Positions 10,246 to 21,805 are shown, counted from the first letter of the stretch. The stretch: DNA of 64,000 bases from Simmondsia chinensis (GCA_018398585.1 JAGTTD010000016.1:21747212-21811211), one strand, 5' to 3'. A program made the numbers and translations. The notes: a model not told the origin generated them from the sequence alone.

Positions 10246-13077
10246 CTTGGGTTTTTTAGCTTGTTAATAAAGTTTGCATATATGAAAGGGTAAATTACAT
10301 ATTAGTGATATAAGGTTTAGTATATTAAGTTTTTTAGTTTATAAAATTAGTGAAATAATTTTTCCAGTCCAAAAGTTACAAATATTTTAATAAAATAGTT
10401 CACATGACGGTGTGAAAAAGTGTAAACTTTTTCATTAGTTTTGAGTAAACCTACCATTCCCTCGCTAGACAATACAATATAGAAAGATAATTTTTTTTGT
10501 TTAATATAGTGTTTAAATATGTTTAACAAAAGGTTTTTTATTCCAAAGGTTCTTGTATTTTACCCATTGTGTCAATTTAGTTCTTGTACTTCTAATTATG
10601 TTAATTTAGTCCCTCTACTATTTATTTGTGTCAATTTGATCCTTACGATGTAATTAATGTTCAGTTGTTTATGAAATTTTTAATGGTTCAGCAACAAATT
10701 AGGATAAATTGAGTCAATGGGTGAATTTATAATCCATTACTTTCATCTAAAGTGATTGTTTCGTTAAAATTACATCATTAACTTAATTTCAAGTTGATTA
10801 CTATTGGCACAATCTAACTAAATATTTACAAATTTTAAATATAAGGACTAAATTGATTCGATAGTTAAAGTACCGGGACATTTATTATAAATAATCCTAA
10901 AAATCTTATCTATTATAATGATAAAAAATACTTAATAATATAAATCAACCAATAATAGTAGTGATGATTTATAATAGCAGGTATTAGTAGTACATGGTAG
11001 TTGTAGGTAGGATAATAACAAGCATTAATAGCGGATTGTAGCTATGGGCAACTTATATTAATTAGGCAGGCCTTGTTGGTAGAGGTGGACAATAATAGTG
11101 GCAATACCATTGTGGTGAACAATGAAGGTGACCCATGATAATGAAGTGAAATTATAGGAGCGGCGAGCCATATTGGTGGTGGGAAACAATGGCGGCTGGT
11201 GGAGGTGCACCACAATGTTGGCGGCTCATGGTGTTGGATGGGGATAAATGGAGTGGTTGTCGGTGTGAGAGGGTGGTGATGAATCATTATATTTAAAAGT
11301 CAATTATGATAATTGCAAGTCATGGTATTGGCGGTGGGGTGAGTCACAAGTCATGAACATAGAAATAACAGTGTTTTGTGGGTAGTGGTAGAAATAAAAG
11401 TAAATCATGATAATATATTTGTAAAACTGACAAAGCCCTTTTTAAAATATATTTCGTAACAAGTTGCACAAAAAGATGCACATACATTTTTTTGATAATT
11501 TCTATTTCTATTTAGTTATTAAAGACTTTCTTCATCTCACTATTTAAACCGTAAAATAGATGTAAAAAAATATTTTCCAACCAAATGCAAATCTTACAAT
11601 TAATTAGAACCTTTTTTTTTATGTATTTAAGCAGCTAAAAAACTAAACCAAACATAGCCTTAATTTTAAGTTAATCAATTATTAGTAGTGACAATGCAGG
11701 GGACAAAATTTGTTACCTATGGCTACCATCTTTCTTCTTTATGTCGAATTTGGATGCAAGATAGGTAACAGATATAGATAATGTAGAAACATATATACAA
11801 CGATTGTTTGAAGACGGAACATGTTCCATTTTTTAGGAAAGTTTCCGAGGAAATAAGAAAATTGGAACAATTGTTCAGGAACCGAGTTATCTAATTGGAT
11901 AAGTCATAAAATAGTATTTCAATCTTTCTTGTTCTTTTAACAAATTTAGAAAACAGTTCTTTAAAATTTTTCCAGTCATGCTTTTCCTGAGTTCCTTTTT
12001 ATTTTATCTTAGTCTTAGCTTCATTCTCTATCTCGTTCTTCATGCCACTCTTCCCTTTCTCTTTCTCATAAGCTTTCACATCCTAACCATTAATTTCTTA
12101 ATAACGTCATAAGTTGATCATAAATATCACATACACGATCCAAAAAGAAAGGATGCATAAGAAGATCATGTGAGTTATCATGTGAAACAATTTAGTCCGA
12201 CATTTGTATTCTGTTTCAACTATTAATTAGTCTTTTCTTTGCACTCATTAAACATTATGAGTGGATGGTTCACATTTTATAATTCTAGATCGCAAAGTGG
12301 GTTTTGTACCAGCACTAGTATTTGAATTTTCAAATCAGGTAGTGTGGTTGTTTAGATCAGGTTCAAATCAAATTATCAGGTTCTAGAATTTTGGGTATTA
12401 CTTAATTCAATAATTTTTAGTTTTCAGAAAATTAAAAAAACAATATTGACTTGATTTCATTTTCAATTATTCTAGATCCAAAAATTATTAACTAATTTTT
12501 CACTCCTAATGGAAAAGGAAAACTAGAGACGGAAATGAAACTAAAAATGAAAAATAAGTAATTATTTCTATTTCTAAACAGGGCCATAAAGTTTCATTAA
12601 GGTGAAATTAAAAATCCCACAAGGATGATTGATAGAGCACCGATCGAGAACCTCCACCATAATTTGTTAAATTCACCACTTCAATGGGGTAGACCAAAGA
12701 TACAGCAAATTCTCAAGGCATACAAAGAAAAGACAAAAGGGCAACATTCAATTGATTGACAATTCTCAATTGAATAAAACAAACCTACAAGACTCCCATC
12801 GACGGGGCATTTATAGTTAAGGACGTACTTGCATTGAGCAGTGAAGATAAACCCTTATTAATAATGTTGTGATTTAGAAACCCAGGAACCGAACTTGTTG
12901 CCTTTTTTTTTCCAGAAAACCCAAACTGAACCACACCGGTTGTTTCTAAAACAGAAACGTTTGTCGTTGGTAACTTTAATGTTAAAACTTATCTTAACAA
13001 ACTTATACTTAAGCTTTGATTGTTAAATAGTTATCTTCTTAAAGTTCACTAAAACCTTATTGATTTTAGGATCGTTG
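10246..13077. other. AT-rich intergenic DNA, no gene seen
   Basis: I find no supported coding sequence. 10540-10870 has the look of an old dispersed repeat, with alternating 'caatttagtccttgtac'-type phrases at both ends. 11050-11290 is GTGG-rich. 12350-12600 ends in TTCTAAACAGGGCC, resembling a MITE terminus, but I could not pair it with a left end. The rest is unremarkable AT-rich sequence. Confidence 0.5.
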
Positions 13078-13093
13078 AAAATGTTGACAAAAT

Positions 13094-13351
13094 ACAACAA
13101 CAAACCTAGTGCCTTAAGGGCTCCCGCAAAAGCGGGGCTCGGGTTCATGTACGCAGCCTTTCCCCTTCAGGGTGTGAAGCTGAAGAGAGGCTGCTTCCGA
13201 GGGCCCCCAAGTCATCTTCGTGTCATGTTGACGCGTGAGCAAAAGAGTATCAAAACAGAAGAGTAAGCTATAGCATAAAACGAGCAATACAAAACATAAC
13301 GCCCCAGAGGAGACATCGAGACAAAACATTCCATACCAGGCAGCAAGTAAA
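13094..13351 (-). mobile_element. RTE-type LINE 3' end (truncated) or SINE, minus strand
   Basis: 258-bp insertion flanked by the exact 16-base duplication AAAATGTTGACAAAAT (13078-13093 and 13352-13367). On the minus strand it ends with the tail that plant RTE LINEs and partner SINEs share: CAGCCTCTCTTCAG, a CCCTGAAGGGG hairpin, GGCTGCGTACAT, GCGGGAGCCCTTAAGGCAC, then TTTGTTGTTGT. The upstream T-rich part shows neither a tRNA-like nor a 5S-like head, so a 5'-truncated LINE end is the better reading. The target duplication proves retroposition. Confidence 0.8.
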
Positions 13352-13367
13352 AAAATGTTGACAAAAT

Positions 13368-14210
13368 GCTGCCCTAAAATTCGAGATTAAGCTTACAAAC
13401 GACAATAGAAGAAGCAAACGAAATAAAAATGAGTAAACATCAATTTTAACGTGGTTTAGGACCTACTCCCCCGTTTCCCCTACCACTAGAGAGCTCTATT
13501 TTATTAATATTACAACACAAAATTACAACTGAGAAATTACAAGGCGCTTTCCATCAAACCTAAGCTATTAATTACAGACCTTTCTTTAAATCAACGAAAC
13601 TTAACAAAAGAAACAAAAAACTTAAAGAAAGAGAGTAAGAAAGATATACCTACTCCTTGCTTGGTGCTACAATACGACACGGTCCGAGACCAAATCCCTT
13701 CTTGATCTCACTACTTGGATCACAGCACCCTTAAGCTTGGCAACTCACCATTAATGGACCTTGGAAGCAAGAAACCCTAGAAGCACCACCGTGAAAGAGA
13801 GGTAGAGAAAAATAGTAAAAATGAACCGGTCATTTTCTTCCCAGTGAAAAGGACGGGCATTTATAAGCTCAAAAGCAAATCCATGTGAGGCTCATCTGAG
13901 CCGTTCACCCAAGCAAAGGCAACGGCTCAGATTCACCCAAGAGAACACAACCTGGTGCTCATTAAAGAGCCACGTGGCTCAACGACGACCTTTAGATGCA
14001 AGCCAGGTCAACGGCTCAAATTGAACAAAACAGACCCATTTTTGGCCCGTTAGATGCTTGACACGTGGCACCATCCGAGCCATTTATTTCAAAACGGATA
14101 GCTTCCTTGAAAAGCTTCATTAATGCATAGCACAAAACGGTGGGATACAGCTGGCATTGGTAATGGTAAAGGCTGACACGGGCAGCCAAGGGAGGGCTAT
14201 TTTCAGTTTT
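13368..14210. other. Noncoding, possible LTR remnant
   Basis: No coding sequence recognised. The phrase AACGTGGTTTAGG (near 13448) recurs at 53931 and resembles the U5/leader of several plant retroelements, and 13850-13870 contains a TATAAG-like stretch. I could not find a partner LTR, so this remains unassigned. Confidence 0.35.
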
Positions 14211-14221
14211 AACTTTAAATA

Positions 14222-14291
14222 GAGAATCTCTGGGGAGCCTAGTGGTACTGGGTTGGAATGCTATTCCCAATGTCCCTAGTTCGATTCTCAT

Positions 14292-14326
<35 letters not shown>

Positions 14327-14363
14327 CCGAGGCGCTTACAAGGCGTACGTACCATAAAAAGAA
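14222..14363 (+). mobile_element. tRNA-derived SINE
   Basis: 142-bp insertion flanked by the 11-base duplication AACTTTAAATA (14211-14221 and 14364-14374). The head has a tRNA-like RNA polymerase III promoter: box A-like AGCCTAGTGGTA at about 14236 and box B-like AGTTCGATTCT at 14278-14288. A run of 31 C (14294-14324) follows, then a short tail GGCGCTTACAAGGCGTACGTACC. It is too degenerate and too long between boxes and tail to be a functional tRNA gene. Confidence 0.75.
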
Positions 14364-14374
14364 AACTTTAAATA

Positions 14375-15202
14375 ACATTTTACCAAAATACCATTTAAAT
14401 ATTTGTTAATTTTCCATAAATTAAAATGCAATATTTTAAATACTTTACTTCAAAAATGACACATTTTGCTTCCAATCAATATAACTAATAACTCAGGTTA
14501 TTCTAGCCTTATTTTAAAATATAGTTTAGATTATATAGAAATCAAATAACAACAAATAAGGATAAGGATAAACTAATAACACAAACCCTAACAACTTTAC
14601 AACACTAAAGCTGAACTACTACTATAAAATGGGCTAACAAAACTAGCGTAATTACATTGGACCCAATCAAAAACTAACTTAATTTCTTTTAGAAGGTAGG
14701 AAGAACTTCAGACGAGCTATCGACGAACAACCTTGCCTAGTGCGTTAGCAACAAACAATCATCTCGAGATGCCAAAGCAATCTCCGTCGATTCCTCCACA
14801 GCCCCACATTGACAACAAATTCTCTAACAGGTTACCTTCATTGGTAATCATTGAGGTGATCCATAAATAGTTTAGACTCCCTTGGAATATTTGAATCATC
14901 ATCGAGACTATTCCGGAGATGCTTGATGAGCTTCACTTTGTCCGGATGGCCAAACTTCCCAGATACTCAGTGTTTAGATGGCTCCGCCCCCACTTTATTG
15001 ATCCGTCGGGCTAGACTAATTCTCTTTATTATGTTATTTAGCATATATAAGGAAATAAAAGTGGAGCTAGAGTTGAATAGAAGGGTGATGTTCGACAGCA
15101 AGCATTTTTCACAAAATTGAGGATGATAAAATATATTTGTAGTGTGAGAGGAACTTCTTGTAATTTCTTCATCAACAGCGGGCTTTCTTTTTTCACCTAT
15201 GG
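14375..15202. other. No gene seen
   Basis: AT-rich sequence between two SINE insertions. Short open frames (for example 14923-15120) show no recognisable family, codon bias or context, and I do not call them genes. Confidence 0.5.
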
Positions 15203-15213
15203 TATCACCCTAA

Positions 15214-15465
15214 CCAAAGAGGGCACCAACACGCCATTACCGGATCTCATTAAAACTCTGAAGTTAAGCGTGCTTGGGCGACAGCAGTACCAGGATGGGT
15301 GACCTTCTGGGAAGTCCTCACCCTCAAATTGGGGGCACTCGGAAACAGCCTCTCTTCAGGTTAACACCCTGAAGGGGGAATACTACGTACATTCGCTCCC
15401 CCCCCCCCCCCCTCTAAAAGATCCTGCGTAGGCGGGAGCCCTTAAGGCACTGGGTATGTTCCTTT
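15214..15465 (+). mobile_element. 5S-rRNA-derived SINE, copy 1
   Basis: 252-bp element flanked by TATCACCCTAA (15203-15213) and TATTACCCTAA (15466-15476), an 11-base target duplication with one mismatch. The head from about 15234 to 15325 is 5S-rRNA-like, retaining the internal promoter: GAAGTTAAGCGTGCTTGGGC (A box) and GGATGGGTGACCTTCTGGGA (C box). The tail has CAGCCTCTCTTCAGG, a CCCTGAAGGGG hairpin, a 15-C run and GGCGGGAGCCCTTAAGGCAC. The first ~20 bases (CCAAAGAGGGCACC) differ from true 5S genes. The same start and structure recur at 27499, which establishes a family rather than a chance 5S pseudogene. Confidence 0.85.
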
Positions 15466-15625
15466 TATTACCCTAAATGTGAGGGGATTTCCATGTAAAC
15501 TATGTGTTTTCTTTTCTTTCTTATTTTTCGTTGTATGCTTTGATCCCTAATCGTATTTGAGAGATTTAATCTTAAAAATCATTGCCTCAACTCATTGACT
15601 GTGATGGTGGTGATGGTAAGTGGAT

Positions 15626-16174
15626 TGTTACATACTAAATGAGGTTCCATCCCAAAACTAATTAGCACTAAGTGGAGTAGCTTCTATGGTATATAAATTG
15701 GTATTCCTTCTTCTAACCCATCAATGTGGGATCCCCATTTTTTTTTCCTATCACTTGGCTTCTATCAAACCATAACGCTCCGCAAACGTCGTCCTCGACG
15801 GCTTCACTCTAAGTAGCTTCACTCTGAGTAGGTAGCCCTTTTCTCTCGGGACGGCTTCACTTTACTCTACATAGCCCTTTCCTACACTAAGGCCCGTCAC
15901 ATGTGGCTTGTCAAGCACAGCCATCGAGCACGGCCCGTCCCGTACCAGACTGAGCATGAATCCAGAGCGGGGTCCGTCCCATACCAAACCGTGCTCCTTA
16001 GAATCAATCCGAGGATCGACGACTCAGATACCATTGTTATATATCCAAGGATGTTCCATCCCAAAACCAATTTGCAATGAGAGGAGTAGCTCCTATGGTA
16101 TATCAATTGGTATTCCCTCTTCTAATCCACCAATGTGGGATTCCCGTTTTTCTCCTATCACTTGGCTTGTATCA
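15626..16174 (-). mobile_element. TRIM (terminal-repeat retrotransposon in miniature), complete
   Basis: Two similar terminal repeats, 15626-15767 (142 bp) and 16035-16174 (140 bp), share GTTCCATCCCAAAAC, TATGGTATAT and CAATGTGGGAT blocks. Both start TGTTA and end TATCA. The element is flanked by an exact 5-base duplication TGGAT (15621-15625 and 16175-16179). Next to the right repeat the minus strand reads ATGGTATCTGAGTC (16034-16021), an initiator-Met primer site, so the element lies on the minus strand. The 267-bp interior has no coding capacity. This is the definition of a nonautonomous TRIM; it would need proteins from another retroelement to move. Confidence 0.88.
16021..16034 (-). other. 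TRIM primer binding site
   Basis: The minus-strand ATGGTATCTGAGTC directly adjoins the LTR end at 16035 and differs from the canonical TGGTATCAGAGC by few bases. It sets the polarity of the TRIM. Confidence 0.75.
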
Positions 16175-16179
16175 TGGAT

Positions 16180-16924
16180 GCATGGCTGACGATAGCAGTA
16201 GTGCATGTAGGGAAGAAAGAGCGGATAAAAGCCGTTTGGTTTCCCATCTACAATTGGGTACCTCGTTTCTATCAACAACTCATTGTCTCGATCACTGTCT
16301 AATTTATGTTCGTTGATTTGTGCTTAGGTGGCTCCATTGTGGACTTCCAAAACTGTGACCTACTTAGAAAGCCTGGTCTATTGTTGCTCAAAGGTCCTTG
16401 ATTTGCTACTTTTTTTTTTTAATTTGGAGTTAGGGAACATGACAAGGCTCAAAGAAAAGAAAGGGTGCAGGATCTCTCCTCCTGAAAGAGGCGACAAAAA
16501 TGTTCTATCCAAGTGTTATGAATTATGCCCGATGCACCCGATTCCATTAATAAAGGACATGCACTTGCTCAAGTATGTTGATAAGGATAGACTCGAGTTC
16601 TTTGAGCCCTCTGGCAATGGCTAACGTGGTATTCAAATCATCTGTAAGCTCTCTCATCAAGGAAGGTGCATGTTGGCCATTTCTAGGTAGTGCCGAGTCT
16701 TAGAGAGGTGGTGTCAACTGAGTACTAAGCTTCATAAGCCTTGGGGAGAATTCAAGATCTAGTTGTTGAAGTGTCAACCATTCAATAGCCCTAAGACATC
16801 TTAAACAAGAAATCAGCTCAGGAGATAGACTAGGTGACTATGATGCCTCAAAAAGGGCAGATAATTCTACGCCAAACTTTCAGAGCAAAGGGTCCAAAGC
16901 GAAGAAAGAGTCGAAACATCTTAC
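16180..16924. other. Unassigned sequence with degraded open frame
   Basis: Contains an open frame at 16328-16624 (98 codons, plus strand), Lys/Cys-rich, which I cannot match to a family. No neighbouring exon or start context supports a gene. Possibly an old transposable-element remnant. Confidence 0.3.
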
Positions 16925-16932
16925 CCCTGGAG

Positions 16933-17567
16933 TAGGGATGGCAATGAGTCGGGTATAGATCGGGCTTTCCTTCATCCAGATCCAACCCAGAAAAAATCCG
17001 ACCCAACCCAAATTCAAAAAAACCCATTTATTCCATAAAAACTCAATCCAAATCCAAATCCATCGGGTGGAGCGAATATCTGACCCAAATCCATAACCTA
17101 TTTAAATATTAAATATAAAATAATAATAATTAGACAATCGATATACCTCTTCCCTTTTTTCATTTAAAATGTGTAATTATAGTAATGAAATATTCGGCAA
17201 TCATTCAAAAACCTTTTAACCACTAATCTTTATACATGGACTTGTTACATTATGGTTTTTACAAAGAATATTATAATTATAAAACAAGCTTCAAAAATAT
17301 TGGCAAAATGAAAAAACTTGTTGAATATGGTTTGGCATGTTAAATACTGAATAGTAATTTTAATTCTACACTAAAAATAATTTCGGGTCGGATTTGAGTC
17401 GGGTTTGGGTTAAGTTTGATGTCATCTAAATCCGACCCGACCCAAAACCCATTTATCAACATCCAAATTCAAATTCATTTAAAACCCATTTTTTTACATC
17501 CAAATCCATCATAAGTGGATCGGGTTGGATGGATATCCAACGGATTCGGGTCCAATTGCCATCCCTA
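16933..17567 (+). mobile_element. hAT-type MITE, complete (635 bp)
   Basis: Begins TAGGGATGGCAATGAGTCGGG and ends GGGTCCAATTGCCATCCCTA, giving inverted termini TAGGGATGGCAAT. It is flanked by the perfect 8-base duplication CCCTGGAG (16925-16932 and 17568-17575). The interior is rich in CCGACCC/GGGTCGG and AAATCCAAAT words and has no open frame. The 8-base duplication and TAGGG-type terminus fit the hAT superfamily. Confidence 0.9.
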
Positions 17568-17575
17568 CCCTGGAG

Positions 17576-20500
17576 TGACAATGATGGCCAACAGAGCCGA
17601 AGTTTGAGTTGCTGATGGGGTCATAGAAGTCCTTGGGGTCTTTGTTTCGAGATTGTGGCTTCATTAGTGGTCTTTGGCAATGTCATTTCATTGATTGAAG
17701 CTTCTTCAATAGAAACATGAGTCAAGATTAGTGAATGGTTTGGCAAGATCAAAAGGAAAGGTCATAGCAATACAAGAAGTTCCTCACCAATGGGCGTCTC
17801 AACTGGCATGTCAATAAAAATGTATGGAGTTTGGGTTGAAACCTCTTTTGGTTGCCATGGTAGCAAGAAGGGAGCTTGGATTGATACTGTGGTTGATTCT
17901 ACAGGGGGAGTAAGGCTAGTTTTGATGCAACTAGTCACCTATTCGAGGATCGAGGTGACAAAGTGCTCAACTTCTTGCACTAAGACATCTATTGGTCAAC
18001 TTTTGAAAGGAGAATCCTCAATCTCGATGCTGAGGGAGGAGCCTCCAACCGTTGTCTCCTCAAGTGATTTGGTCTGCACACACACCAATAAAAAGTCATA
18101 AGGTGTAAAATTTGACCACGTGATGAATAGTACTTGTTATTAGATTTTGAGGGATTTCTTCCTTTTCCTAACCAGACTATGAGCTTCCTCTTCTTTAGCT
18201 GCCAAAGGGCACGGGCTAATTGCCACCTTGAAAATGGTGTTGGTTTCCTTGTTCCTCAATCTAGAAGGGACGTCATCATGAGCATCTGGAGTTGGAGCTT
18301 TTGAAGACTCTGATGTAGAAAAGGAGTCTAACCTTGAGAAGCATGGATTTGTTCTATAGCCCCCATATGGGGCGACGAATATGAGCGGGGGCATACATTG
18401 GAGATAGAAACTTGAGTTAGATAAGCTCTTTAGGTTTTGCTCCGATGCAGTTTTAGGTAGGAGCAAATACCTTGAGGTGCGTCGAGGGAAGGTATTCGTG
18501 AGACTGGAACTATAATAGTTGGAGTACCTATAGCTGCAACATTCTTAAGGAAAAGCGTAAAATACTGCCTGATGTGTATGGTCATAAAAGAGGACCAATA
18601 AGTTGGTCTCAAAAGATTAAAAGGACCAATAAGCTGAATACCAAGCTAGAAATTATGGCGTACCCACAACGCATTTAATTACTAGGTTGTTCACAAAGCT
18701 CTGTCAAGCTGATAAAGTTGTCACTCAGCTCTTCGAACCCGCTAGAGGTTTAAGGTCCATACAACGGGAAAGAGGGTAGCCTAGACCATTCCAAATTGCA
18801 TGACAAATAGTCCTAGTCGGTATGTCTCTACACCAGGATCAGTTTGGTAATAGATGTGCAAATCTCGAGGGCTCAGGACAACTTGCTAGTTGAGGGAGTT
18901 AAAATCCACATAAGTGTCATGGTCCAGCTAAGCTCCATAAACCACGAGTGCCCATATTTGCTTCACCGAAAGGGAGTCCGCAGGGCGTCTTCCAAAGGAG
19001 AATGGATTGCCATTCAAGTGAAGAATTGCCCATAGCAACTGATGATTCCTCGAGGAGAACTAAAAGGATCCCTGTAGCACAAGGAATGAAAAAAAAGCTT
19101 GAGCCCATGACTTGATGAAATAGAAAGGGACCCCTGTTGCCAGATTGTAATTGTTAATTGTATTTTGGAAAAGGCACCTATAAACTTGGCCTAAGACAAT
19201 GGTTCAAAGGTTAAAGGTCCATCATTAAAGACCTTGTTTATGGCCAACATTCTTGCAAATTGCAAGATGAAATTAGAGGAATTATAGAAGAAGTATTTGT
19301 TCAAACAGAACAAGTAGAACGTAATTTTTTCCTCTTTGAAGTCAGGCTCCTTAGTGTGGAAATTGTTTCAAGAAAAAAGTTCACATAAGAGGAGTAATCA
19401 GAACTTGAGGGGTAGAAATAAGAGAAGGCTTATGCTTACCTTGACAGAAAAGACATCAAAGAAGAATAAAAACTCACAAGAGAGACTTGTCAGGACCGCC
19501 TCATCCTCCAAAGTGATTCCTAAGAAGCCTTCGAGAGTCGAGATGGATGAATGCGTTATATCATTGATTCTAGAGACATGTTAAGGCCATCATCAGTGGA
19601 GAATCATACCTGAAGTAAAAGATAGCTTGATGGCCTCAAAGCTCCTCAATGTCTTCCACTTACCTTCAAGTCGGGGTTGAAGGCGATCAAACCATTGGTG
19701 ATGTAAAAGTCCAGCTCTTGAATGGAGTGACGTCTTTGTACAGACGAGGCTCGCCCCACTCCTTTCTAGAAGGAAAGGGTCGTACCAATGGTGATTCCAG
19801 CGTATCGGGGAGAGATACGTAGAAGTTGAGGAGCCTCTTCGGTGAGGTTGAAGAGGTCCAGCCCAAAGATGAATCCCCTTCTCTAGTAATAGGGGACTCC
19901 TGCTTGAAGGGTATGGAAACAATTCTAAACTACAATTGATCTAGAATAACCCTATTATCGACTTGGAAGTAGCCGAGTGAGTTCGTCCATCAAACTGCCT
20001 GACTAAGCAACCAGGATTTAGATGCAGCGAGCAATTTATGCCAGCGTTGTCAGAAATTAGGACTTATTATGAAGGTGTTTCACAAAGAATGAAACAAGAA
20101 ACTCAAGAAGTGAAAGTATTTACAAAAGACGAATCAAGCGCTATAGCAAGAAAGACAATTTAATCGGCAAAATAATGCTAAAACTTCCCATTAGAATGGA
20201 CGGCTATTTAAAGAACCATGTAAATGGGGTATGTTTATCATTGTTGTGCCCCTTCGAGTCCCCTATAACTATAAGTAGTCAAATAAGCCTTTTATTCCTT
20301 GTAAATTTGAAATTTTACTAACAGATAAAAATGGGACATTTGTTTACCGAGTTAATTTAAGAGTTTGGGAACAACGACGTTTGCATTAATGAAGCCTCGC
20401 ACTAGTCACATGAGAAAAACCATTGGGTCGCCTAGTAAACTCGAGGAACCGGAAGCAGTGCCATTTAGAATAGTGAGGCATGTGCTTGTCAAGTGAGAAA

Positions 20501-21299
20501 ATTAATCTTGAGATATTAGCAAAACGATCATGGCTTAAGCTTGTGGTAGTTACCAAGAGTATTGAGGGAAATGCGACATTTGACTTGAGATAATTACCAG
20601 ATGCATTGGAGGAAAACATGGGATTCAAGGATTCACGCGAAGAAGCGGGAGGAAAGGATTTTAACCTTGACAAGTGTTTTATGAGCCAGATTTCAGTCCA
20701 GGCAGAGCATTCAAGTTCACGGCTTAGAATATCGAGTGCAATTAGTGCCAAACAAGGAGCAGAGTAGTTAGAATTCATAAGATATAATTAAGGAAGCATG
20801 AGACTTCGCCTCAAACACCAATATGAAACTTTTCAATTTTACATAATGAACACTTGTGCCTTTTCTTTTTCTTGTTCCTCACGAGTAGGCGTACACATAG
20901 TTATATTTGCTTATGCAAATACAATAGTATTTGAGAAGGTAATCCTTTCTAGCATAATTTCTATCCACCTCCCTTTTTGCGAAGTAAGTTAGCGTCAATA
21001 ATCTAAGGATTTGATACTAGGACTCGAGCTTGATAATGTTTGTCTAGATTGGTGTCACCACTTGGTGAACCAGGTGAATTTAGGTTTGAGCCATATGGCT
21101 TTGATAGTCAAGCCTTGAACTTAATAGCGTTGGTCCTACATCAATTACCCAAAAACAATACACTTCACCAAGTCGTAGTGAGAGCAATGAATTTTATTTT
21201 TACCTTCAAATAATTTATATTTCTTCCTTCATATATATTAAATTACAAGTCTAGGCGTTTAATAATCTTTTATGAAATTCATTGTACTCTTGACAAGAA
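17576..21299. other. 3.7 kb without a recognisable gene
   Basis: This stretch is less AT-rich than its surroundings and carries several medium open frames on both strands (17790-18101 plus, 18466-18140 minus, 19336-19584 plus, 19922-19593 minus, 20778-20386 minus). None shows a motif I recognise, and they do not join through convincing splice sites. The composition suggests a decayed coding element, but I can assign no family. Confidence 0.4.
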
Positions 21300-21588
21300 A
21301 TAGTTATCATTTTGTTTAAAGACCTTGTGTTAATTTGGGCTTCAAGTCTGGTTGGGTTCGAGTTCAGGTCATGTTGGGTCAAGTCAGTTAAATTAGCAAC
21401 CGGTCGGATCAGGTCAAATTGCATATTGGGTCATTTTCAGGTCAAGCAAAGATCGAGCCGCTCTAGTTTCAAATTGTGTCATTTCAATTTTACGTTCAAT
21501 TAGTCAAAACCAAATATTGGGTTAGATTGGGTCTATGTACAGGTTTTTCTTGTCAATTTTTCAGATCAACTTAAATTTGCCACTTCTA
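21300..21588. mobile_element. hAT-like MITE fragment
   Basis: Repetitive GGTCAGGTC/TTGGGTC-type text ending AAATTTGCCACTTCTA at 21588. Its reverse complement TAGAAGTGGCAAATTT is a hAT-style terminus akin to that of the hAT element at 2483. No left terminus or target duplication was found, so the left boundary is arbitrary. Confidence 0.4.
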
Positions 21589-21805
21589 GGCCCACCGCGA
21601 CATTATTTCAAACGTCCAACACGGCCCCGGGCTGCAGCTTCCTTGAGAGCATCATGGTACCAATTCTGATATTTGCGTGGATAGCACATGTGCATAACAA
21701 ACACTCAACATATACAAAAAGTATGTTTCTTCCAACAAAATTACAATGTGTTTTTTTGCTCAACAGAAGTAAATTTGCCGAGGCAAACATGACTAGTTCA
21801 AAATT

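Noticed and set aside
14222..14290. tRNA gene
   Set aside because: Boxes A and B are present in degenerate form, but no cloverleaf can be drawn with a proper anticodon arm, and an 11-bp duplication surrounds a longer retroposon.
14016..14378. 120-residue minus-strand protein with a poly-Gly run
   Set aside because: The Gly run is the translation of the 31-C tract in a SINE; no family or context supports it. The similar frame at 27536-27721 is rejected for the same reason.
15234..15325. Functional 5S rRNA gene
   Set aside because: The 5' end differs from 5S, there is no T-run terminator after the C box, it is not in a tandem 5S array, and target duplications bound a longer SINE.
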